A stretch of 58,052 bases of DNA from Treponema sp. (GCA_017962415.1 JAGCVK010000035.1:1-58052), one strand, 5' to 3'. Positions 35,692 through 45,513 are shown, counted from the stretch's first letter. A program made the numbers and translations. The notes: generated by a model not told the origin, from the letters alone.

Positions 35692-38061
35692 TTAGGCTTG
35701 AGCTTTGCCTGGTTTTCTGAGCATTGCCCATAAGAATCCGGCTAAAACTGCAATTGCAAAAATAAAGCCAACAATATTTCCTTTTCCGCTGAACATTGAG
35801 CCAAACTGGTAAACTACAAACGAAACTATGTACGCAAAACCGCATTGCCAGCCGATTGCTGCCCAAGTCCATTTTCTGCTATTCATTTCGCGTTTAATTG
35901 CGCCAATTGCAGCAAAACAAGGGGCGCACAAAAGGTTGAAAATCAAAAATGACATTCCAGCTGGGTGAGTAAATGCAGCTGCAAGGTTTGTCCAGGTTTC
36001 TTCGCCACCGTAAAGGATTCCCATTGTACCAACAATATTTTCTTTTGCAACAAGGCCTGTGATTGAAGCAACGGCAGCCTGCCAGTTTCCCCAACCAACT
36101 GGTGCAAAAATCCATGCAATAAGCGAACCGAGTTTTGCAAGAATGCTTGAATCCATTTGTTCTTCTTCGAGCATTCCAAATGCAAGAGCGCCGCTTTCAT
36201 TTTCTGTCCAACCAAAGAAGGAAAGGAACCAAATCACAATTGTAGAAAGCAAAATAATTGTACCTGCTTTTTTGATGAATGACCAGCCGCGTTCCCACAT
36301 TGAACGCAAAACATTGCCAACTGTCGGCCAATGATAACTTGGCAATTCCATTACAAACGGAGCAACTTCGCCCATAAACGGCTTTGTTTTTTTAAGAATG
36401 ATTCCTGAACAGATAATCGCAGTAATTCCAATAAAGTACGCAGAAGTTGCAACCCACGCGGAACCTTCAAAAATAGCTCCTGCAATAAGGGCAATAAAAG
36501 GAACTTTTGCTCCGCACGGAATAAACGTTGTCGTCATAATTGTCATGCGGCGGTCGCGTTCATTTTCAATTGTTCGGCACGCCATAATTCCTGGAACGCC
36601 ACATCCAACACCAACAAGCATTGGAATAAACGATTTTCCAGAAAGTCCAAAGCGGCGGAAAATTCTGTCGAGAATAAAGGCAATGCGCGCCATATATCCG
36701 CAGGCTTCAAGGAACGCAAGAAAGATAAAAAGTACAAGCATTTGTGGAACAAAGCCAAGCACCGCTCCAACGCCGGCAACAATACCGTCGAGCACAAGGC
36801 CTTTTAGCCAGTCTGCGCAATTAATTGCGTCTAAGCCGCTTTCAATAATGGCCGGAATACTTGGAACCCAAATTCCATATTCAGAAGGAGACGGGCCTTC
36901 TTCGCCGTATTTTTGTGCCATAACTTGAGCTTGAGTTGCTAATTCTTCGGTAATTTCAATTGGCTCTGAAACTTCCATTGTTTCATCATCAATTAAAGTA
37001 TAAGTTGTTTTGCCGTTTTCGAGTGCTTCAAGAATTGCTGACGTATCGCCGTATTCTTCACAAGCCTGTTCATACGCTGATGTTCCAATTCCAAATAAAT
37101 GCCAGCCGTCGCCAAAAAGGTTGTCGTTTGTCCAGTCTGTAGCCGCAGTTCCAATTGTTACCATTGCAACATAATAAACAAGCCACATAACAGCTGCGAA
37201 AATTGGAAGCGCGAGCCAGCGGTTTGTTACTACGCGGTCAATTTTGTCTGAAGTTGAAAGTTTATTGCGATTCTTTTTTGTAACGCAGTTTTTGATAATT
37301 GATTCAATATATTTATAGCGTTCTGCTGTAATAATTGATTCAGAATCATCATCGAGTTCTTTTTCGCAGGAAGCAATATCGGCCTGTATGTGCGAAAGTT
37401 TTTCTTTAGAAATTTTAAGTGCTTCGATAACTTTTTCATCGCGCTCAAAAAGTTTAACTGAATACCAGCGGTGCTGTTCTTCCGGCAGATTATGAAGAAC
37501 TGCTTCTTCAATGTGGGCGAGCGCGTGTTCAACGCAGCCTTCAAAGCGGTGTTTGTACATCATTGGCTTTTTTTCGTTTGCTTTGTTCACCGCAATTTCA
37601 GCAGCTGTTATGCAGCCAGTTCCTTTGAGTGCAGAAATTTCAACAACCGGGCAGCCGAGTTCTTTTTCCATTTGCTCAATATGGATTTTGTCGCCGTTCT
37701 TTTTTACAACATCTATCATATTTACAGCAACAACCATTGGAATTCCAAGTTCTGCAAGCTGCGTTGTAAGATAAAGATTTCGTTCAAGGTTTGTTCCGTC
37801 TATGATATTCAAAATTGCATCTGGGCGTTCTTTTACAAGATAATCTCGCGAAACAACTTCTTCGAGCGTATATGGCGAAAGGGAATAAATTCCAGGCAAG
37901 TCCATAATTACAACTTCGCCGTTGTATCCTTTTAATTTTCCTTCTTTTTTTTCTACTGTAACTCCAGGCCAGTTTCCAACAAACTGATTTGAACCCGTAA
38001 GCGCATTGAACAATGTGGTTTTTCCCGCATTTGGATTTCCCGCAAGTGCTATTTTAATCAT
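35692..38061 (-). CDS. feoB: Ferrous iron transport protein B
   Basis: Inner-membrane Fe(II) transporter with an N-terminal G domain. In 789 residues: G1 GNPNAGKTTLFNALTG (8-23), G3 DLPGIYSL near 54, G4 NMID near 114, a helical GDI-like linker, then the gate region with about ten membrane helices, including the conserved GYMARIAFILDR and GCGVPGIMACR motifs near 455-500. It is slightly longer than the E. coli protein. It follows two feoA genes and precedes the Cys-rich partner. AGGAG lies before the ATG. The Fe(II) specificity suits an anaerobic or micro-aerobic habitat. Confidence 0.97.
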   Translation of the reverse strand: MIKIALAGNPNAGKTTLFNALTGSNQFVGNWPGVTVEKKEGKLKGYNGEVVIMDLPGIYSLSPYTLEEVVSRDYLVKERPDAILNIIDGTNLERNLYLTTQLAELGIPMVVAVNMIDVVKKNGDKIHIEQMEKELGCPVVEISALKGTGCITAAEIAVNKANEKKPMMYKHRFEGCVEHALAHIEEAVLHNLPEEQHRWYSVKLFERDEKVIEALKISKEKLSHIQADIASCEKELDDDSESIITAERYKYIESIIKNCVTKKNRNKLSTSDKIDRVVTNRWLALPIFAAVMWLVYYVAMVTIGTAATDWTNDNLFGDGWHLFGIGTSAYEQACEEYGDTSAILEALENGKTTYTLIDDETMEVSEPIEITEELATQAQVMAQKYGEEGPSPSEYGIWVPSIPAIIESGLDAINCADWLKGLVLDGIVAGVGAVLGFVPQMLVLFIFLAFLEACGYMARIAFILDRIFRRFGLSGKSFIPMLVGVGCGVPGIMACRTIENERDRRMTIMTTTFIPCGAKVPFIALIAGAIFEGSAWVATSAYFIGITAIICSGIILKKTKPFMGEVAPFVMELPSYHWPTVGNVLRSMWERGWSFIKKAGTIILLSTIVIWFLSFFGWTENESGALAFGMLEEEQMDSSILAKLGSLIAWIFAPVGWGNWQAAVASITGLVAKENIVGTMGILYGGEETWTNLAAAFTHPAGMSFLIFNLLCAPCFAAIGAIKREMNSRKWTWAAIGWQCGFAYIVSFVVYQFGSMFSGKGNIVGFIFAIAVLAGFLWAMLRKPGKAQA

Positions 38062-38115
38062 TTAAATCTCCTGTTTAGCGATGATTTTTGTCGAAATTAC
38101 CGTATCGCCTTTTTG

Positions 38116-38334
38116 TTATTTAAGTTGAATTAATTCTGCATCGGCTTTTCTGATTGAAAGCTCATAACCGCGAACTGTTACTTCTACCGGGTCTCCAAGC
38201 GGAGCAACCTTGCGCACAAAAATTTCAGTACCCTTTGTGATTCCCATATCCATAATTCGGCGCTTTACCGCACCTTCGCCAAGCAGTTTTTCGACAGTAA
38301 CTGTCTGGCCGGTTTTTACTTCTTTTAAAGTCAT
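38116..38334 (-). CDS. feoA: FeoA (second copy)
   Basis: A 72-residue SH3-like cytosolic protein that supports FeoB. GQTVTVEKLLGEG, then RRIMDMGITKGTEIFVRKVAPLG-DPVEV and the end YELSIRKADAELI are textbook FeoA. It lies between the other feoA and feoB, 54 bases before feoB. Confidence 0.93.
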   Translation of the reverse strand: MTLKEVKTGQTVTVEKLLGEGAVKRRIMDMGITKGTEIFVRKVAPLGDPVEVTVRGYELSIRKADAELIQLK

Positions 38335-38374
38335 AATCTATTTCTCCTATAAAATGTACTTTTGTAAAATCGTA

Positions 38375-38584
38375 TTAAACGATGATTTTTTGAGCCATTT
38401 CGCGGCTGATTGCAACGCGGCTGTCTTTTATTTGAACAATTACGTTTCCGCTGATTTTTGAAATTACAGAAACTTCTGCTCCTGCAATGAATCCCAAATT
38501 TTCTAAAAATCTTTTTACTTCTTCTTTTCCGTTGATTTTTTTTATCAGAAATTGCTCTTGTTGATTTGCCAGAGTCAAAGGCAT
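38375..38584 (-). CDS. feoA: FeoA (first copy, divergent)
   Basis: A 69-residue FeoA-type SH3-like protein, first gene of the feo operon. The start at 38584 (MPLTLANQ) has AGGAG eight bases before it; a longer frame upstream would include the promoter region. RFLENLGFIAGAEVSVISKISGN-VIVQIKDSRVAISREMAQKI keeps the fold and the helix end of FeoA, but it shares little sequence with the second copy. Paired feoA genes are common in clostridia and spirochaetes and may form a heteromeric regulator of FeoB. Confidence 0.88.
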   Translation of the reverse strand: MPLTLANQQEQFLIKKINGKEEVKRFLENLGFIAGAEVSVISKISGNVIVQIKDSRVAISREMAQKIIV

Positions 38585-38623
38585 TTTGAACGCTCCTATA
38601 AAATAACAAATGTTAGCTTTATG

Positions 38624-38675
38624 TAACAATTGTTAGATTTGACTAATATTAGTGTGCACTAACAAAAAAGTCAAT
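38624..38675 (-). promoter_or_regulatory. feo promoter with overlapping palindromic operators
   Basis: On the minus strand TTGACT (38675-38670), 17-base spacer, TAATAT (38652-38647). Three palindromes cover it: TTAGTG-TG-CACTAA (38649-38662), ACTAATATTAGT (38642-38653, on the -10 box) and TAACAATTGTTA (38624-38635, near the transcription start). Such sites suit a metal-dependent repressor of the DtxR/TroR kind; the regulator is not identified here. Confidence 0.6.
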
Positions 38676-38778
38676 ATAATTTCTTTTTTGCAATTTTTAA
38701 GATTCTTGATTTGCGTTAATTTTTGGGGTTTTAGAAAAATCACTTAAAAATCGTTCTTCACTTCTTTTTAAAAACATT

Positions 38779-38784
38779 TATAAT
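38779..38784 (+). promoter_or_regulatory. -10 box of the ZIP gene, probably leaderless
   Basis: TATAAT six bases before the ATG at 38791, which puts the transcription start on the start codon. No Shine-Dalgarno and only a poor -35 region. Confidence 0.45.
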
Positions 38785-38790
38785 AAAGTT

Positions 38791-39570
38791 ATGAATATGA
38801 TTATTGCAAAAGGACTTTTGATTCCTTTTTTGGGAACTTCGCTTGGCTCGGCTCTTGTGTTTTTTATGAAAAAGGAACTGAATCGAAAAGTTCAAAAAAT
38901 GCTTTCTGGATTTGCGGCTGGTGTTATGGTTGCCGCTTCAATCTGGAGTTTGCTGATTCCGTCTATGGATATGTCTGAAGGAATGGGGCGACTTGCTTTT
39001 ATTCCGGCTGTGGTTGGTTTTTGCTTTGGAATGCTTTTTTTACTATTGCTTGATATTGTGATTCCGCATATGCATATTGATAATACGATTGAAGGACCAA
39101 AATCTAAACTTAAAAATACAACAATGATGGTTCTTGCCGTAACGCTGCATAATATTCCAGAAGGAATGGCTGTTGGAATTTTGTATGCTGGTTGGGCTTC
39201 TGGTTCGGTGCAGATTACACAAGCTGGCGCGCTTTCTCTTGCTTTGGGAATTGCAATTCAAAATTTTCCTGAAGGCGCAATTATTTCTATGCCGTTACGT
39301 TCGCAAGGGCTTTCAAAAGCAAAAGCCTGCTGGTTTGGAATCCTTTCGGGAATCGTAGAACCAATAGCAGGCTTTATAACTATTCTTATTTCTTCTATGG
39401 TAATTTCTGTTCTTCCTTACTTTTTAAGTTTTGCAGCCGGTGCAATGATTTATGTTGTAATAGAAGAACTTGTGCCGGAAATGGCAGAAGGTAAGCATTC
39501 AAACTGGGGCACAATCCTATTTATGATAGGATTTGCCCTTATGATGATGCTTGATGTTGCTTTAGGCTAG
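38791..39570 (+). CDS. ZIP-family metal transporter, GufA-like
   Basis: An eight-helix inner-membrane transporter for zinc, iron or manganese, 259 residues. The metal-site helices are VTLHNIPEGMAVG near 120 and AIQNFPEGAIIS near 158 (QNFPEG instead of HNFPEG, the GufA subgroup form), and VIEELVPE near 230. It is divergent from the feo operon across a 206-base gap that holds several palindromes, so joint metal control is plausible. Its stop overlaps the stop of the convergent gene by three bases. The metal cannot be told from sequence. Confidence 0.9.
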   Translation: MNMIIAKGLLIPFLGTSLGSALVFFMKKELNRKVQKMLSGFAAGVMVAASIWSLLIPSMDMSEGMGRLAFIPAVVGFCFGMLFLLLLDIVIPHMHIDNTIEGPKSKLKNTTMMVLAVTLHNIPEGMAVGILYAGWASGSVQITQAGALSLALGIAIQNFPEGAIISMPLRSQGLSKAKACWFGILSGIVEPIAGFITILISSMVISVLPYFLSFAAGAMIYVVIEELVPEMAEGKHSNWGTILFMIGFALMMMLDVALG

Positions 39571-40595
39571 AGTTTTATAGCTAAACCAATTGCGCCTGTA
39601 AACAGTTTTGAACTGAAGTTATAGGCTGCATTGAAACTTGTCTGGAAAACTGCAAGATTCAAACTCAAACCGCCAAAAACTTGTGTTTGAATGCCAATGT
39701 CGGCAACTGTGTCTTTGTAAGAGTCGCTTGCTCTGTCTGAAAGTTGTGGAAAAGGATTTCCATTGAGTTTTGTATTGTAATTCCAGTCATAAGCACAGTT
39801 TGCAGTTGTGAACATTGCCTTAAGTCCAATGTATGGAGTGAAAATAAGCAAAGTTTTTGAAACCTGAATCTGAGCAAAAACTGTGTGTGTATCAATTTTG
39901 AGGTTTACATCTGCGCTAGTATATACATCTGCGCTATGTTCTGCGTCAATATCTGCTTCAAAGCTGTTTGAAAAACCAAAACCAATTTGCTGTCTTACAA
40001 ACTGATAACCACCGCCAAGAGAGATTTTTGGCAAAAGACCGTTTCCTTCAAGAACTGCGTAGCGAAGATCAAAGCCAGCTGAAGTATAGTTAAAATCAAG
40101 CGAAAGTTTGTCGCCAAATGATTTATCATTAAAAATCGAGCCTGTTGTAACAGCATTAACTCCAACATCAAATGGAAGGAAAAGTCCGCCAACGCGTGCA
40201 TTTATGGCAGCAGCAGGGTAAGGCAATTTACCAGAAATTGGCAAATCAAAAGCAAGGTTTCCGTCAAAGCCATCAATTCCTTTGATAACATCAGTTACTT
40301 TATCAATATTATCAGAAATAAAATCTACAGTAACAGGAGTAACGCTAAAGTTTAAGCCAACTGCAAAATGTGGTGGAATAGAAGGTAAAAGTTTTCCTAT
40401 ATAAGCGTCTGGCTGAACACTAAGCAAGGAATTTGATTGCGGAAGAATGGTTTCAAATTCTTCAAGCATAGAATTTGACATATCGGTAAGTGCCGAAGAT
40501 AAATCATTTTTAAGTTCTGAACTGCTTGTGGCACCAAATGCATTATTAAAAAGAAATGCAATACCAGCAATTGCAATAATTTTTCTAAGTTTCAT
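39567..40595 (-). CDS. Exported outer-membrane barrel-like protein
   Basis: A 342-residue exported protein with a signal peptide (1-21, ending NNAFG-ATS). I choose the ATG at 40595 with AGGAG upstream rather than a longer frame that starts before the ribosome site. From residue 75 on it is beta-rich with alternating hydrophobic and polar positions, glycine-turns such as SLGGGYQFVRQQIGFGF and a final strand GAIGLAIKL, as in a small outer-membrane barrel. No named family is recognised, though such proteins are frequent in Treponema. Its upstream region holds ACTGTATTA (minus strand of 40644-40652), also found in the operator at 40853. Confidence 0.65.
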   Translation of the reverse strand: MKLRKIIAIAGIAFLFNNAFGATSSSELKNDLSSALTDMSNSMLEEFETILPQSNSLLSVQPDAYIGKLLPSIPPHFAVGLNFSVTPVTVDFISDNIDKVTDVIKGIDGFDGNLAFDLPISGKLPYPAAAINARVGGLFLPFDVGVNAVTTGSIFNDKSFGDKLSLDFNYTSAGFDLRYAVLEGNGLLPKISLGGGYQFVRQQIGFGFSNSFEADIDAEHSADVYTSADVNLKIDTHTVFAQIQVSKTLLIFTPYIGLKAMFTTANCAYDWNYNTKLNGNPFPQLSDRASDSYKDTVADIGIQTQVFGGLSLNLAVFQTSFNAAYNFSSKLFTGAIGLAIKL

Positions 40596-40831
40596 AAGAA
40601 GCTCCTTTGAAATAAAATTTGAAACTTTTTGGTATATCAATACTAATACAGTATGGACAAAAAATCAAACACCCAAAAAACGAAAATGTTACTTAAATAA
40701 TGCGTTCGTTCTGTTTAGTTTTCAGAATGTCAGTTTTTTAATTCTCCCGTATTGTTTACGCAAAAAAAAAATCACAAAAAAAATAATTTTAAGGTGGCAA
40801 AAAAAAATTTTATAAGTGTATAAATAATATA

Positions 40832-40872
40832 TTGACATAATTATTGTGTTACTGTATTATGTACTTAATACA
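40832..40872 (+). promoter_or_regulatory. Promoter and 20-bp palindromic operator of the ABC/LolA-like cluster
   Basis: TTGACA (40832-40837), exactly 17 bases, TATTAT (40855-40860). A palindrome TGTATTA-6-TAATACA (40853-40872) covers the -10 box and the start site, in the manner of a TetR- or similar repressor operator. No regulator gene is adjacent. Confidence 0.75.
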
Positions 40873-40906
40873 ACAATACACAAGCAGAATGCTAAGGAGT
40901 TTATAG

Positions 40907-41758
40907 ATGGCAGTTGTTAGTTTAAAAGACGTACGCAAATCTTATCCACTTGGAAAGGAAAGAATTGAAGCTGTACGCGGTGTTTCTTTTGATATCGAAA
41001 AAGGTGAATTTGCTGCTGTATCAGGTCCATCTGGTTCAGGAAAGTCTACAATTTTGAATATGATTGGTCTTATTGACCTTCCAAGTGATGGTTCTATTAC
41101 GATTGGCGGCACAGACGTTTATCAGGGTGTTAATCTTGCTGATACAGAAATTATTAACACTCGCTGGTCTTCTTCTGGCCCGGATAAAAAAGACGGAAAG
41201 CAGAAAAAGGCTCGTGTTGCTATTCCTTCAAAATTGGACAGAAGAATTACAGCACTTCGCCGTTCTCATCTTGGTTTTATTTTCCAGACATTCAACCTTA
41301 TTCCGGTTTTGAACGTTTACGAAAATATTGAATTTCCACTTTTGCTTGCTTCAAGAGATCCAAACTCTAGGAGCCCGGTTGATGAGTTTTCAAAGGCTCA
41401 GAAACAGCAGTGGATTGATTATCTTATTGAAAAAGTTGGTCTTTCAGCATGGAGAGATCACAAAGCAAATGAGCTTTCTGGTGGACAGCGCCAGCGTGTT
41501 GCAATTGCGCGCGCTCTTGTTACAAAAGCGCCGGTTATTCTTGCCGATGAGCCAACAGCAAACCTTGACTCAAAGAATTCAGAGCAGATTCTTAAGCTTA
41601 TGAAGTCTTTGAACCGCGATCCTGAGTTGCAGACAACATTTATTTTCTCAACTCATGATTCACGAATTGTAGATATGTGTGACCATGTTGTTCACATTCT
41701 CGACGGTAAAGTTACAAACGACGAATACAAAGCTGGTTCAGACGTTTATAAGATTTAA
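40907..41758 (+). CDS. ABC transporter ATPase, LolD/MacB type
   Basis: Cytosolic ATPase of a MacB/LolCDE-type mechanotransmission system, 283 residues. Walker [10 protein letters not shown] near 40, Q-loop [17 protein letters not shown] near 128-140, signature [16 protein letters not shown] near 196, Walker [14 protein letters not shown] near 217 and H-loop FSTHD. A lysine-rich insertion of about 30 residues (roughly 75-107, with [14 protein letters not shown]) sits between Walker A and the Q-loop, where LolD has a short loop. AAGGAG precedes the start. First gene of a five-gene cluster with two permeases, a LolA-like protein and an outer-membrane protein. Confidence 0.92.
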   Translation: MAVVSLKDVRKSYPLGKERIEAVRGVSFDIEKGEFAAVSGPSGSGKSTILNMIGLIDLPSDGSITIGGTDVYQGVNLADTEIINTRWSSSGPDKKDGKQKKARVAIPSKLDRRITALRRSHLGFIFQTFNLIPVLNVYENIEFPLLLASRDPNSRSPVDEFSKAQKQQWIDYLIEKVGLSAWRDHKANELSGGQRQRVAIARALVTKAPVILADEPTANLDSKNSEQILKLMKSLNRDPELQTTFIFSTHDSRIVDMCDHVVHILDGKVTNDEYKAGSDVYKI

Positions 41759-41828
41759 GGTTATAACAGAAAATCTGCTGAAAATGCACATTTGTTGCGT
41801 TTTATGATTTTCTTTTACGGAGATAAAA

Positions 41829-43349
41829 ATGAAAGATATAATTAAGCTTGCTTTGCGGAACCTCAAGGAACATAAATCTAAGACCCTGATTATTTCAATG
41901 TTCGTGCTTTTTGGCGTGGCAATTGTAATAATGGGCAACTCGTTCATTGAGTCTATTAGCCGCGGCTTGGAAAACGATTTTAGAGCAAATTATACTGGCG
42001 ACGTTGTTATTACAACAGTTCCAAAAAAAGGTGCTGTTAATGACATTTTTGGAGTTACACAGTTAGTTTATTTGGACGAAGTGCCAAAGGTGCCTGCAAT
42101 TGCAGATTTGGAACGCGTAGAACAGATTCTTGCTGAAACAGATGATATAAAAGTTCAGTCAAAGTATATTTCAGCTGGAGTATTGCTTTCTGGCGATGAA
42201 GAATTTGATGCAGATGCATTGGACGATGACGAAAAAGATTTGAAGTCTAGTGATATGCCATACGGCTATATCATGGCTGGTGAAAGTGATAAATATTGGG
42301 AACTCTTTCCTGATTTGAAACTGATTGAAGGTCACTATCCAACAGCTGGTACAAACGAAGTTATTGTAGATGCCCGTTTTATTGAAAGCTTTAAGAAGGT
42401 ATATGATAAAGACCTTGCACTTGGCGATAGTATACTTATTAAACTTTATTATGGTTCTACATTGCGAGAAGGTAAGGTTGTAGGCTTCTTCAATCCTGCA
42501 AGCGAAAATACAATTGTTGATAAAATTGTTTATTGTGATGCAAGTCTTGCACGACCTTTTGCAGATTTGACTTACGGTTCTTCGTTTACTCAGGAATTAC
42601 CTGATAACGTAGATCTTTCATTTTCAGAAATGTCAGAAGACGAGTTTTTTGGAGATGATTTGTTTGGCGGCATAGAAGAAGATACTTCTGTTCTTGGAAC
42701 AACTGTAGACCTTGATAATATTCTTGGCGATACAAGTATGCGCGATGAATTAAATAAAGCAGATGACGGTGCATGGCAATATATTCTTGCAAAACTTAAA
42801 AAGCCTAATGCTGATAAAGCATATATTGCAAAACTTAATAAACGTTTCCAGGAAGAAGGACTTAATGTCCATGCGATTAACTGGCATGATGGAGCTTATT
42901 TATATTTAGTTGCCCTTAATTCAATTGGAAATATGTTTAAGATTCTTATTGTGATTCTTGCGGTTGTAGTATTCATCATTATCATGAACACAATGATAGT
43001 ATCTGTAATTGAACGCACAAGCGAAATTGGAACAATGCGTGCAATTGGTGCAGAAAAGAAGTTTGTAAAAAGGCTTTTCTATACAGAAACTGTTGTTTTG
43101 ACAACACTTTCATCTATCGGTGGAATTATCCTTGCGTTTATCTTAATGGGTATCTTTAATGCACTTAATATTGTGCCTGAAAGTGAAACTGTAAGAGGCG
43201 TTTTTGGTGGAGCTTTGCATTTTACTCCAACCCTTACAATTATAATTTCAACAATGTTTGTTACATTGCTGGGCAGTATTATTAGTAATGCATACCCTGT
43301 AAAATCTGCGCTCAAGATTACACCAATTAAGGCTTTGAGCAAGGAATAG
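41829..43349 (+). CDS. MacB/FtsX-type ABC permease
   Basis: A 506-residue permease: one N-terminal transmembrane helix (about 20-40), a large periplasmic domain (45-365) and three C-terminal helices in the FtsX domain (about 368-495), with RTSEIGTMRAIGAEKKFVKRLF at the ATPase-coupling loop. The periplasmic part is unusually acidic, with DADALDDDEKD near 137 and a second acidic stretch near 280-300. It lies 70 bases after the ATPase and 12 before a second permease, so the transporter is probably a heterodimer like LolCE. Confidence 0.9.
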   Translation: MKDIIKLALRNLKEHKSKTLIISMFVLFGVAIVIMGNSFIESISRGLENDFRANYTGDVVITTVPKKGAVNDIFGVTQLVYLDEVPKVPAIADLERVEQILAETDDIKVQSKYISAGVLLSGDEEFDADALDDDEKDLKSSDMPYGYIMAGESDKYWELFPDLKLIEGHYPTAGTNEVIVDARFIESFKKVYDKDLALGDSILIKLYYGSTLREGKVVGFFNPASENTIVDKIVYCDASLARPFADLTYGSSFTQELPDNVDLSFSEMSEDEFFGDDLFGGIEEDTSVLGTTVDLDNILGDTSMRDELNKADDGAWQYILAKLKKPNADKAYIAKLNKRFQEEGLNVHAINWHDGAYLYLVALNSIGNMFKILIVILAVVVFIIIMNTMIVSVIERTSEIGTMRAIGAEKKFVKRLFYTETVVLTTLSSIGGIILAFILMGIFNALNIVPESETVRGVFGGALHFTPTLTIIISTMFVTLLGSIISNAYPVKSALKITPIKALSKE

Positions 43350-43361
43350 GAGAAAGCGGAA

Positions 43362-44717
43362 ATGAAAACAGTATCGTTAGCATTAAGAAATCTAACAAGA
43401 AGTAAAAGACGTAATGCAGTTCTTGCTATTGCAATTGCTTTTGGCTTCTTTGTAGTAACAACCATTAATGGTTTGGTTAATGGTATGGGTGATAATTTTG
43501 AAAATCTTTTTGCCCAGCTTTATGGTGGAAATGTAATTATTGAAGGTCTTGAATGGCGTGATGCACAAACCTCTGATGGCGAGGCAAAAACTATTCATGT
43601 TACCCGCGATAAGGAATATATTAAGAACATTATAGATGAATTGAAAATTGATTACGATTATTCTTCTATTTATACATATGCAGATGGTCAGATAGTTTTT
43701 AATGGTAAAAAGGCTAACTTGAGGATTTTTGGTCGTGATTTAAATGATAAAGACTTAAAAGATTCATTCAAGTTTGTTAGTGGCGGAATTGATAATAGTG
43801 TTCCTAATGCTCTTATTATCAGCGATAAAACTGCAGAAACCTTGAATATTGAGGTTGGTGACGAAGTAATCTTAACTACTTCTAACGTTTTGGGACAGAA
43901 TACTTTTGGTGATATGGTAGTTACAGGTATTCTAAAATCAAATGGAATTGTAAATACAATTTTTGCATATGCTGATATAGAAGGTTTGAACAAGATTGTC
44001 GAAATGCCAGAAGGTGGATATGTAGTTTATGCAGTACATATTCCTAATAAAAATAAGCAGGACGAAATTGCACACTTGGTTGAACAGAGAATTCGTCAGG
44101 ATAGTGAATCAAATCCTATGATTAATGTTACAGACCGTGCACTTGCTATAAAGACAAATCCAAATGATGTTCATAAAGGACTTAAAAAGCAAACTGATCC
44201 GAAAAAACCGGAAAATGCATGGCAAGGAACAAAATATAGGGTAGAAACTGTAGACGACGAACAACCAGGATTAAAGAACATTTTGTTCTATGTAAATATG
44301 ATTTCGACAATTATTCTTGTTGTGATTCTTTTGATTGTTTGCGTTGGTATTTCAAATACTTACAGAATGGTTTTGATGGAACGTATTCGTGAAATTGGAA
44401 CAATGCGTGCAATTGGAATGCCTGGAAAAGATACAAAAAGAATGTTCAGCCAGGAAGCTATAATTCTTAGTTTGATTGGTGCAACTGCAGGTTTAGTATC
44501 TTCAGTAATTTTAATGACTGTGTTCCATTTTATTCCATTCAATAATGATGCTTTGTCATTCTTCTTGAAAAATGGACACTTTACATTCAAACTGCAATTA
44601 ATTCCAACTGTAATTCAGTTTGTAATTTTGATTGTGCTTACAGCGCTTGCTGTTCGTGGAAGTGCAAAGAAGGCTGCAAAAATGAGTCCAGCTGCAGCTT
44701 TGCGCTCTGTAAGATAA
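43362..44717 (+). CDS. Second MacB/FtsX-type ABC permease
   Basis: A 451-residue permease with the same layout as its neighbour: N-terminal helix (about 16-36), periplasmic domain (40-305), three C-terminal helices and the coupling segment RIREIGTMRAIGMPGKDTKRMF near 340. AGGAGAAAG precedes the start. Two distinct permeases with one ATPase is the LolCDE arrangement. Moving lipoproteins or another hydrophobic substrate toward the outer membrane is an inference from this and from the LolA-like gene that follows. Confidence 0.9.
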   Translation: MKTVSLALRNLTRSKRRNAVLAIAIAFGFFVVTTINGLVNGMGDNFENLFAQLYGGNVIIEGLEWRDAQTSDGEAKTIHVTRDKEYIKNIIDELKIDYDYSSIYTYADGQIVFNGKKANLRIFGRDLNDKDLKDSFKFVSGGIDNSVPNALIISDKTAETLNIEVGDEVILTTSNVLGQNTFGDMVVTGILKSNGIVNTIFAYADIEGLNKIVEMPEGGYVVYAVHIPNKNKQDEIAHLVEQRIRQDSESNPMINVTDRALAIKTNPNDVHKGLKKQTDPKKPENAWQGTKYRVETVDDEQPGLKNILFYVNMISTIILVVILLIVCVGISNTYRMVLMERIREIGTMRAIGMPGKDTKRMFSQEAIILSLIGATAGLVSSVILMTVFHFIPFNNDALSFFLKNGHFTFKLQLIPTVIQFVILIVLTALAVRGSAKKAAKMSPAAALRSVR

Positions 44718-44739
44718 TTTTATATATAAGGAGAAAAAC

Positions 44740-45513
44740 ATGAAAAAGATTCTTACATTTTTTGCAGCTGCCGCAATGTTGACAGCAGCTGCCACAGCTC
44801 AGGTTTCTGCGGACGTTGCAGAAAAATGCTATAAGATTTTAGAGGCAGCAGATGAGTTGAGTCCAAAGAAAGGAGACTATTCATTTACACAAACAGAAAT
44901 AATTGAAAAACCGGGAAAACCAAAAGAGAATGTACAGTATAAGGTTTTTGGACGTGTTGTAAAAGGAAAGGCTTCTATGGGAACTGCTGTTCAGATTTTT
45001 CCGGAAGCAGATAAAGGTCATGGATTGCTGTTGGTTGATGATCATGTTTGGGAATATGATTCGGTTAGTAGAAAGTTTACACATAAAACATTAAAAGAGA
45101 AAATTGGTAATTCAAATACTTCTATAGGCGATATGTTGGAAGATGATGATAAGTGGCGTGTTAATTACGATGTTGATGCTTATGAAGATGGAATGCTTGG
45201 AAAAATACCTGTAGACATTATTACTCTTAAGGCAAAAACTTCTGAACCAGAATTTTCAAAAGAAAGATATTATATCCGTAAAGATATTCCACTTTGTTTG
45301 AAAAAAGAAGGTTTAACAAGTTCTGGTCGCCTTATGCAGACAATTTTGTTACCTAAATATACAAAAGTTCCGAATGGATATTTAGCAGTTCAGGGACTTT
45401 ATAGAGATGAATTGAATAAGGGTGAGCAGACACAGGTTGTTGTTTCTGACCTGACATTTGACACAATTCCAGATAAGGTTTTTACAAAAGCATATTTGGA
45501 AGGACTTAACTAA
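44740..45513 (+). CDS. LolA-like outer-membrane lipoprotein-sorting protein
   Basis: A 257-residue periplasmic protein with a signal peptide (1-20, ending ATA-QVS). The beta-rich body with DYSFTQTEII near 45, the tryptophan-tyrosine segment LLVDDHVWEYDSVSRKF near 90-106, and WRVNYDVDAYEDGMLGKIPVDIITL near 145 matches the LolA_like/COG2834 family, which usually accompanies MacB-type or MMPL transporters. It could carry a lipid-modified substrate from the permeases across the periplasm. AAGGAG precedes the start. Confidence 0.85.
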   Translation: MKKILTFFAAAAMLTAAATAQVSADVAEKCYKILEAADELSPKKGDYSFTQTEIIEKPGKPKENVQYKVFGRVVKGKASMGTAVQIFPEADKGHGLLLVDDHVWEYDSVSRKFTHKTLKEKIGNSNTSIGDMLEDDDKWRVNYDVDAYEDGMLGKIPVDIITLKAKTSEPEFSKERYYIRKDIPLCLKKEGLTSSGRLMQTILLPKYTKVPNGYLAVQGLYRDELNKGEQTQVVVSDLTFDTIPDKVFTKAYLEGLN

